Shown: piece after piece, positions 16,427 through 21,670 of the stretch
Position numbering within the stretch: position 1 is the first letter of the stretch
Layout of the letters: each line of letters starts with the position of its first letter
Source of the DNA: CAZGAH01 sp964523295
GTDB lineage: Bacteria; Desulfobacterota; Desulfovibrionia; Desulfovibrionales; Desulfovibrionaceae
Direction: 5' to 3'
Length of the DNA: 21,670 bases
NCBI GenBank assembly: GCA_964523295.1
Contig: CAZGAH010000069.1
Span: forward strand, 1 to 21,670
Made by a program: the position numbers and the translations under genes
The notes under the pieces: generated by a model
The model's input: the letters and a program-made list of their open reading frames with translations, nothing else
Told to the model about the DNA's origin: nothing
The model's database searches: none

Positions 16427-17800
16427 ATGACATTTCCCGCTGTTGCGCTCATCGGCCGTCCCAATGTCGGCAAGTCCACACTCTTCAATCGCCTTATCCG
16501 CGGCACACGTGCGCTCGTTCACGACCAGCCCGGCATCACGCGTGACCGGCTCCACGGCGTGGTCCGGCGCGAGAGCCTGGCCTTCGGGGTCATCGACACC
16601 GGCGGGGTGAGTCTGGACGAGGCCGGACACGCAGGCGCCGGACCGGAGCGGTTGCGCGGTTACGAGGAGCAGGTGCTCGAGCAGGCGAAGCAGGCCGTTG
16701 CCGAGGCCGCGGTGCTGTGCCTGGTCGTGGACGGCCGGGAGGGACTGCTGCCACTGGACGAGCGCCTGGCCCGGTTTTTACGTGAGTCCGGAAAGCCCGT
16801 GCTCCTGGCGGTGAACAAGGTCGACGGCGAGGAACGCGCGGCCGAGGCCGAGGCGGAGTTCTTCGGCCTCGGATTGGACAGCGTCACCGTCTCATCCGCG
16901 CACGGCCGGGGTATCGGCGAGCTGGTCCGACGCCTGGGAGCGCTTCTGCCGGAAGGGGTGCGCGACGAAACCGGGCCTGCTACTCCGGAACCCGGCCTGC
17001 GGCTTGCCTTTCTCGGGCGGCCCAATGCCGGAAAATCTTCGCTGGTCAACCGGCTTGTCGGCCTGGAGCGCATGATCGTCTCCGAGCAGCCAGGCAGCAC
17101 GCGCGACAGCGTCGATGTGACCCTCGACGTCGTGACCCCGGAGGGCGGGGTCAAGCGCTATACGTTTGTCGATACGGCCGGGATTCGTCGCCGCGCGCGC
17201 GTCATCGATACCGTCGAACGCTTCTGCGTCACCTCCTCGCTGAAGAGCGGCCGCAAGGCCGACGTTGCAGTGCTGCTCATCGACGCGACCGAAGGCCCGA
17301 CCACGCAGGACAAGCGCCTTCTGGACTATCTGGACAAGGAAAAGCTGCCCTTTATAGCGGTCGTAAACAAGATGGATCTCGTTCCGCGCGAACAATTCGC
17401 CGCGGTCAGGCACATGGTGGAGCAGGAAATGCGCATCTGCTCGCACGTACCCGTCCTGTATGTCTCCGCACAGACCGGCAAGGGAGTCAATGCCCTGCTG
17501 CCAGCCGCGGAGACGCTCTACGCCGAGTGCGGCAGCCGCGTCTCGACCGGCAGACTCAACCGCTTCATTGCCGACGCGGTACAGCGCCACCAGCCGCCCA
17601 TGGTCAAAGGCCGGCGCGCGAAATTCTATTACATGACCCAGGCCGATGTTCGGCCACCCACCTTCGTCTTTTTCGTGAACGACCCGGACAAAGTCAAACC
17701 CGCCTACGCGCGCTATCTGGAAAAACAGATACGCAGCGCATTCGAACTGCCGCACGCGCCGGTGATCATCCACTTCCGTTCCAGTCACAATCGCGAGTAA
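16427..17800 (+). CDS. der: Ribosome-biogenesis GTPase Der (EngA)
   Basis: Tandem-GTPase factor that assists assembly of the 50S ribosomal subunit. 457 residues: the first G domain has GRPNVGKST (10-18), DTGG (57-60) and NKVD (130-133); the second G domain has GRPNAGKSS (197-205), DTAG (249-252) and NKMD (314-317); the C-terminal KH-like domain (about 370-457) includes KFYYMTQADVRPPTFVFFVN. I chose the ATG at 16427 because the first G domain begins a few residues later, as in other Der proteins; an in-frame ATG at 16349 would add 26 unrelated residues. The ribosome binding site is weak (AGG about eight bases upstream). It is probably cotranscribed with mtnA and converges with cheA. Confidence 0.95.
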   Translation: MTFPAVALIGRPNVGKSTLFNRLIRGTRALVHDQPGITRDRLHGVVRRESLAFGVIDTGGVSLDEAGHAGAGPERLRGYEEQVLEQAKQAVAEAAVLCLVVDGREGLLPLDERLARFLRESGKPVLLAVNKVDGEERAAEAEAEFFGLGLDSVTVSSAHGRGIGELVRRLGALLPEGVRDETGPATPEPGLRLAFLGRPNAGKSSLVNRLVGLERMIVSEQPGSTRDSVDVTLDVVTPEGGVKRYTFVDTAGIRRRARVIDTVERFCVTSSLKSGRKADVAVLLIDATEGPTTQDKRLLDYLDKEKLPFIAVVNKMDLVPREQFAAVRHMVEQEMRICSHVPVLYVSAQTGKGVNALLPAAETLYAECGSRVSTGRLNRFIADAVQRHQPPMVKGRRAKFYYMTQADVRPPTFVFFVNDPDKVKPAYARYLEKQIRSAFELPHAPVIIHFRSSHNRE

Positions 17801-17802
17801 AC

Positions 17803-17823
17803 GGGCGTCCGGGCAGGGCGCCC
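17803..17823. terminator. Convergent-gene hairpin between der and cheA
   Basis: GGGCGTCC (17803-17810) and GGGCGCCC (17816-17823) pair over 8 bp with one G-U and a five-base loop, three bases after the der stop and 19 bases before the end of cheA. It may serve both strands. There is no T tract. Confidence 0.45.
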
Positions 17824-17842
17824 CTCAGGGCATGGCCGCGGC

Positions 17843-19549
17843 TCAGTCGAAGCGGAGTCCGTCCTCGGCCAGGGCTGTCTCCGCCAGCGTGGCGATATCC
17901 AGGATCAGCCCCATGGCGCCGTTTTCGCACACCGTAGCGCCGAGGATTCCTTCCACGGTGCCCAGAAAGGGTCCCAGTTGCTTGAGCACGGCCTGATGCT
18001 GGCCGATGACGTTGTCGACGATCAATCCGAAGCGGCAGGTGCCGGCGCTCACGACAACGACGTGCGACAGCGGGGGCGCCTGACCGGGCAGGCCGAAAAA
18101 AGCCCGCAGCGGCACCAGCGGAAGCACTGCTCCCTCCCGTCCGATCTGCCGGGGCGGGCGGCTGCGTTGCTCGGGCGACAGCGCCAGTTCGAAGCAGGAT
18201 TCGACATAGTCAAGGTGGAGAAAATAGTCGTCTCCGGCCACGTCGATCTGCAGGCAGTCGATGATCGCCAGCGAGACCGGCAACCGGATGCGGAAGGTGG
18301 TGCCCTGACCGGGCGTGCTGTGGACGTCGATGCTGCCGCGCAGGCTGCGGATGCTTTCCCGTACCGCGTCCATGCCGACGCCCCGGCCGGACACATCGCC
18401 GAGTGTCTCCGCGGTGCTGACTCCGGGCAGGAAGATGAGTTCCAGGGCTTCCCGATGCGCGAGCGTCTGGCCCGGATCGAGCCTGCCGGCGGCAATGGCC
18501 GCCTGCATGAGTTTTCCTGTATCGATGCCCTGGCCATCGTCGCTCACTTCGATGACCACCTCGGCGCCCACCTGCTCGGCGGCGATGACGATACGCCCCT
18601 GCGGCGATTTGCCCCGGGCCTGGCGGACGTCCGGTGTTTCGATCCCGTGCCCGACGGCGTTGCGCAGCAGGTGGATCAGCGGCGTGTTCAGCTCCTCGAT
18701 GAGCTTCTTGTCCAGCTCGGTGTTCTGTCCGTCCATGCTGAAGTCGGCCTGTTTGCCCAGCTGGGAACAGGTGTCACGCACCAGACGCCGGTACTTGGCG
18801 AAGCTGACTTTCAGGGGCAACAGGCGCAGACTCAATACCTGGTCGCGCAGCAGACTGCAGAGAGCCTCGATTTCTTCGATCACCGGCAGTAGCCGGTCAT
18901 TACGCTCCTCGCGCGCCAGGCGCAGCAGCCGGGACTGGGCGATGCCCAGCTCGCCGACGCGATTGACGAGCACGTCAAGCTGGTACGAGGGGATGGAAAG
19001 GTGAGCGATCGCGCTGGCTGGGACAGCAGGCCCCGGGCCGCTCTGGCCGTCCCGCTCCCCCGCGGCCTTGGCGGACGCGCGTCCGGCCTCTGGCTCTGCG
19101 ACGCGCTCTGCGGGTTCGTCCTGTCCCGGGGGCTGTACACGAGGCGGCCCGACCCTTTCGGATGCAGCGGGCCTGCCGGCCAGTTTCCCGAGAAAATCGA
19201 TCCGCGGGGCGATGTCGCGGGCCTCGCCCATGCCTGGACTGGTGATCAGCGTGCGCAGCAGATCAAAGCCGGCCAGAAGCTCGTCGATCAGGCTGCGGCT
19301 GATGGCGATGGTCTCCTCGCGAATCGACTGCAGGAGACTCTCCAGCGTATGCGCGAGACGCCCGACATTGTTCAGCCGCATGGAGGCGGCGTCGCCCTTG
19401 ATGGAGTGAGCGGCTCGGAAGATCAGGCCGATGGCGCGCGCCCTGGCCTCCGGAAGCGCGTTCTCGAGATCAAGGATGCTCGATTCGATGCTCTTGAGGT
19501 GCTCGAGGCAGCTCTCGACGAAGATTTCCTGGACTTTGTCCATGGGCAT
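17843..19549 (-). CDS. cheA: Chemotaxis-type histidine kinase CheA, compact form without a P2 domain
   Basis: 568 residues. The P1/Hpt domain (1-120) has the phosphorylated His48 in FRAAHSIKGDAASM. A Pro/Ala/Glu-rich linker (about 125-183) stands where the CheY-binding P2 domain usually sits. Then come the P3 dimerisation helices (184-245), the P4 ATPase (270-425) with an N box RNAVGHGIE (296-304), DDGQG (337-341) and GRGVGMD (388-394), and the CheW-like P5 domain (425-568). The N box has Gly300 where Asp is usual (NAxDHGIE), while Asn297 and His301 are kept. The start at 19549 has AGGA six bases upstream; an ATG at 19543 is also possible. It ends an operon with cheY and cheC. No receptor, cheW, cheR or cheB is present here, so it may serve a non-canonical pathway. 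Confidence 0.92.
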   Translation of the reverse strand: MPMDKVQEIFVESCLEHLKSIESSILDLENALPEARARAIGLIFRAAHSIKGDAASMRLNNVGRLAHTLESLLQSIREETIAISRSLIDELLAGFDLLRTLITSPGMGEARDIAPRIDFLGKLAGRPAASERVGPPRVQPPGQDEPAERVAEPEAGRASAKAAGERDGQSGPGPAVPASAIAHLSIPSYQLDVLVNRVGELGIAQSRLLRLAREERNDRLLPVIEEIEALCSLLRDQVLSLRLLPLKVSFAKYRRLVRDTCSQLGKQADFSMDGQNTELDKKLIEELNTPLIHLLRNAVGHGIETPDVRQARGKSPQGRIVIAAEQVGAEVVIEVSDDGQGIDTGKLMQAAIAAGRLDPGQTLAHREALELIFLPGVSTAETLGDVSGRGVGMDAVRESIRSLRGSIDVHSTPGQGTTFRIRLPVSLAIIDCLQIDVAGDDYFLHLDYVESCFELALSPEQRSRPPRQIGREGAVLPLVPLRAFFGLPGQAPPLSHVVVVSAGTCRFGLIVDNVIGQHQAVLKQLGPFLGTVEGILGATVCENGAMGLILDIATLAETALAEDGLRFD

Positions 19550-19610
19550 GGGGGATCCTGGGCAGGGGAGGCCTTCGCACAAGCATCCTCCGTGCCGGAA
19601 GGGCGGACTG

Positions 19611-20213
19611 TCAGGGCGCGGGCGCCAGTTTGTCGATGGCCTGGAGCAAGGACCGGAATGTCTCCAGCCGAAACAGCAGAATAATGTCCCCGCGGATGGA
19701 AAGGTTCTCCACGTCGAAGCTGGTCTGAACCAGCAGCACCATACGCTGCTCCTGAACGTTTTCTTCCAAAAGCGCACGGAATCCGCCGGCATAGTATTCG
19801 ACGGGGGCGTAATCGATGTGCTCTTCGAGCAGATTGCCCAGGGAGCCCATGACGCCGTTGAGTACGATGTTCCCCACTTCCTGAAGGGTGGCCACGTGCA
19901 GCTCGTCGATCGCCGCTGTCTGGGCATCCTGCCCCAGAATGACCGACACCAGGCGCAACGCGCTCTCCGGCGGAAACAGGAGCAGGCTGGCGCCGGTCAA
20001 TTCGCCGGAAAAGCCAAGCTTGACAGCGGAAATCCGATCCCCACCCTGGCGCTTGAAAAGCGCTTCCAGTTCATGCGGCGTCAGCAGCGTAAGCATCGGA
20101 ACCTGGAGCCGTATGTGCGTGTTCACCATCTGGTTGAGCATGCCCGCGGCCCGGCCCACGCCGATGTTGATCAGTTCCTGGAGGATATCCAGCTGGTAGG
20201 GAGTGATGTCCAT
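19611..20213 (-). CDS. cheC: CheC-family CheY-phosphate phosphatase
   Basis: 200 residues with two CheC signature helices. The first fits D/S-x3-E-x2-N exactly (D9, E13, N16 in DILQELINIG). The second keeps Glu112 and Asn115 (LQEVGNIVLNGVMGSLGN) but has Ala108 at the acidic/serine position. These Glu/Asn pairs are the catalytic residues that hydrolyse the phospho-aspartate of CheY. The ATG at 20213 has GGAG about nine bases upstream. It lies 24 bases after cheY and 61 bases before cheA, so all three should be cotranscribed and form kinase, messenger and phosphatase. A CheX-like or FliY-like relative is less likely because it is short and has the CheC motif pattern. No CheD gene is seen. Confidence 0.85.
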   Translation of the reverse strand: MDITPYQLDILQELINIGVGRAAGMLNQMVNTHIRLQVPMLTLLTPHELEALFKRQGGDRISAVKLGFSGELTGASLLLFPPESALRLVSVILGQDAQTAAIDELHVATLQEVGNIVLNGVMGSLGNLLEEHIDYAPVEYYAGGFRALLEENVQEQRMVLLVQTSFDVENLSIRGDIILLFRLETFRSLLQAIDKLAPAP

Positions 20214-20237
20214 AACGAAAATCTCCGCAAGAGCCCA

Positions 20238-20594
20238 TCAGCCGACTGCGGTGAGCAGTCGTTCGCGCAGAACGTCTTCACTGACCGGTTTGTTGATAAA
20301 GCCGGTTACGCCAAGATCTTCGCAGAGTTTGCGCGTGGTGTCCTGAATGTCGGCCGTCAGAACGAGCACTTTGAGCGGGCTGCCTTCCTGACGCAGGGAT
20401 TTGAGCACGTCCAGTCCGCCCATTCCCGGCATGTTCAGATCCAGCAGCAGCAGATCCGGCTGGCACGAACCCGCCAGTTGGAGACACTGTATCCCGTCCT
20501 TGGCCTCCACGACGGTGAAGCCTGCCTCCCGGGCCACCTTGGCCTGGATAAAGCGCTGGAACATGGAGTCGTCGGCGATAAGCAGGGTGGGCAT
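20238..20594 (-). CDS. cheY: Single-domain response regulator, CheY-like
   Basis: 118 residues, receiver domain only. All phosphotransfer residues are present: acidic pair D8-D9 (LIADDS), phospho-acceptor D52 (LLLLDLNMPG), T80 (VLVLTADI) and K102 (INKPVS). The ATG at 20594 has GGAGG seven bases upstream, which excludes the longer in-frame start at 20708. It is the first gene of the cheY-cheC-cheA unit and should be phosphorylated by the CheA encoded here and dephosphorylated by the CheC. Output may be a flagellar motor or another CheY target; nothing in the window decides this. Confidence 0.9.
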   Translation of the reverse strand: MPTLLIADDSMFQRFIQAKVAREAGFTVVEAKDGIQCLQLAGSCQPDLLLLDLNMPGMGGLDVLKSLRQEGSPLKVLVLTADIQDTTRKLCEDLGVTGFINKPVSEDVLRERLLTAVG

Positions 20595-20910
20595 GGCAAA
20601 CCTCCGCCACATGGAGAGTGGATTGAAGTGATCGACGATAAAAAGCGCGGCAGCAAATGTCCAGTCAAAAATCATGCAGGGCCTGGGCACGCATGCCCAA
20701 AGCGCCACGACACAGGGGCACTCTGATGCATGAAACGGCGTCCATCCGGGCTTTCCAGAGGCAGGCGATTCCTGATAGTGTTAGCGGTAAATTTCGTTTC
20801 CTGGTGTGTGGGCGTGATCGACAGCCAGGGGGCAAACCGGCTCAGCGGCTTTTCTCACGCGCGAGGACGCCCCGTACTGAGACGCCCTCGCACTCGGCAA
20901 AGATGTCAGA
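20595..20910. other. Intergenic region between cheY and the small exported protein gene
   Basis: About 315 bases. Besides the promoter candidate above, a 7-bp imperfect stem (GAGGGCG/CGTCCTC on the minus strand, about 20860-20890) lies shortly after the stop of the small exported protein and could help end its transcript. No gene is convincing here. Confidence 0.3.
20638..20668 (-). promoter_or_regulatory. Weak sigma-70-like promoter candidate upstream of cheY
   Basis: On the minus strand TTGACT (20663-20668) and TTTTAT (20638-20643) are 19 bases apart, about 45 bases upstream of the cheY start. The spacer is longer than ideal. No sigma-28 or sigma-54 pattern was recognised. Confidence 0.25.
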
Positions 20911-21174
20911 CTACCTCCAGCCGGCTTCCTTATCGCACGCGGCGCGCTCATTGGGATGCGTCTTCTCCCATTCCGTGATGGATAGCGTTTCACTGCTATC
21001 CATCTTATTGTTCATGCACGTACAATACTTTTGGATGACTTCGGTGGAGACATTCGCATCTTTGTTGTCCATCATGCACTGTGCGATCCATTTCACGTCG
21101 TCATCTCCAGCGAACACTGAGCTCGTAGCAAGAAGGGACAGCAGCAGCAATAAAGCGACGATAGCTTTTTTCAT
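20911..21174 (-). CDS. Small exported protein with conserved-looking cysteines, unknown function
   Basis: 87 residues. The start at 21174 has AGGAG five bases upstream; an in-frame ATG at 21198 would add eight residues before the signal peptide. A classical Sec signal is clear: MKKA, a Leu-rich core, and a probable signal peptidase I site after SVFA, followed by GDDD. There is no lipobox Cys. The mature part (about 63 residues) is acidic and helical-looking, with four cysteines (QCMMD, KYCTCMNN and AACDKE), suggesting two disulfides in the periplasm. I do not recognise the family. The gene stands alone, with an inverted repeat in its leader. Confidence 0.75.
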   Translation of the reverse strand: MKKAIVALLLLLSLLATSSVFAGDDDVKWIAQCMMDNKDANVSTEVIQKYCTCMNNKMDSSETLSITEWEKTHPNERAACDKEAGWR

Positions 21175-21194
21175 ACCCACTCCTGTTTTGTTTT

Positions 21195-21231
21195 CCAAGC
21201 ATTATCGAGCCCGAGCGGTCGCCATGCTTGG
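21195..21231. promoter_or_regulatory. Inverted repeat upstream of the small exported protein gene
   Basis: CCAAGCAT (21195-21202) and ATGCTTGG (21224-21231) are a perfect 8-bp repeat with a 21-base centre, just upstream of the ribosome binding site of the gene starting at 21174. It could be an operator or a leader RNA stem. Confidence 0.35.
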
Positions 21232-21540
21232 GACTGGCTTTGCCCCTCCGGTTCTACTCCTTCGTTCGCAGCAGGCCGGCACAATATCCTGATTTCGATA
21301 CTTAGCCGTCCATTCCAGATTGCTAAAAAAATTTTACGTGTATCGCCTGCGTTAGTCAATTCATTTTTGTGTCCTTCACTTTGTGCATCCCGACCGCATT
21401 GCCTCGCCAATTTTCATCATCGACGACATTATCCCAAGCAAAAATGGTACGCGCTCATAGGGCCTGGCACAATGTAAAATATTAATCCTCGCAATTGGAG
21501 AGAGGCGTGCTACCTCTTCCTGAACAAGGAGGAGGATGGC
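21232..21540. other. Intergenic region, no recognised feature
   Basis: About 310 bases with mixed composition, including an A+T-rich stretch around 21320-21370. It presumably holds divergent promoters for the two flanking genes, but no hexamer pair is convincing. Confidence 0.4.
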
Positions 21541-21670
21541 ATGGCACCACGCTACAACTCTGCTACCACTCGCAACCGCCGCGCCAACCCAGCCGATACG
21601 AGAGCCCACGGCCACGACGTCGCCAGCTCCGAAGTTATCGGCCCGGAGACGTTTCGGTCGCAAACCCAAA
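21541..21670 (+). CDS. Start of an unrecognised gene, cut by the window edge
   Basis: The ATG at 21541 is preceded by a very strong ribosome binding site (AAGGAGGAGG at 21526-21535), and an out-of-frame ATG lies at 21536. The 43 visible codons are open to the window edge, with mostly G or C in third position as in neighbouring genes. The translation is hydrophilic and Arg/Asn/Thr-rich (MAPRYNSATTRNRRANPADT). No signal peptide or membrane segment is visible. An opposite open frame (21376-21669) has poorer codon use and no start signal. Function unknown. Confidence 0.4.
   Translation, partial: MAPRYNSATTRNRRANPADTRAHGHDVASSEVIGPETFRSQTQ

Noticed and set aside
21376..21669. 97-codon minus-strand frame at the right edge
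   Set aside because: Weaker third-position GC than the plus-strand frame and no visible start signal, whereas the plus strand has a strong ribosome binding site.
1..21670. tRNA, rRNA, CRISPR arrays or an origin
   Set aside because: No cloverleaf-like, ribosomal, or regularly spaced repeat pattern was seen on either strand.

Overview
The window looks like a GC-rich bacterial chromosome from the former Deltaproteobacteria, most likely Desulfovibrionales. This is an inference from gene content (a PglB/STT3-type oligosaccharyltransferase, a mtnA-der pair, a cheY-cheC-cheA set) and not from a marker gene. It is a draft scaffold. Three runs of exactly 10 N (2804-2813, 10263-10272, 13095-13104) lie inside genes, and reading frames on their two sides show that none has its true length.

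Layout. 1-636: wreck of a DDE transposase (minus). 670-1676: a possible 40-residue ORF overlapping by ATGA a LytTR-type regulator whose receiver domain has lost all phosphorylation residues. 1733-3641: acetyl-CoA synthetase, gapped. 3756-4652 (minus): a putative molybdenum-cofactor-carrier-like protein with an unrecognised N-terminal region. 4750-5475: an A+T-rich island holding a start-less gene fragment. 5476-13706 (minus): the most unusual locus. Two tandem GNAT-like acyltransferase paralogues are followed by a very large ORF that appears to join an acyl-adenylating ligase, a third copy of the same GNAT-like module and a MIO-type aromatic amino acid ammonia-lyase; an STT3 oligosaccharyltransferase ends the unit. 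14190-14944: wreck of an ISL3-family transposase. 15221-17800 (plus): mtnA and der. 17843-20594 (minus): cheY-cheC-cheA. 20911-21174 (minus): a small exported Cys-containing protein. From 21541: the start of an unrecognised gene leaving the window.

Working hypothesis for the central locus: the lyase deaminates an aromatic amino acid (a Phe-Leu selectivity pair suggests phenylalanine to cinnamate), the ligase activates the aryl-acrylic acid, and the GNAT-like modules transfer it to an amine or other nucleophile. This would be a single-polypeptide make, activate and transfer machine with two extra free-standing transferases. The STT3 protein may be a partner acting on a membrane- or cell-surface-linked product, or may merely be cotranscribed. 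The fusion rests on continuity across a short scaffold gap and is strongly suggested rather than proven.

No tRNA, rRNA, CRISPR array or intact mobile element was seen.
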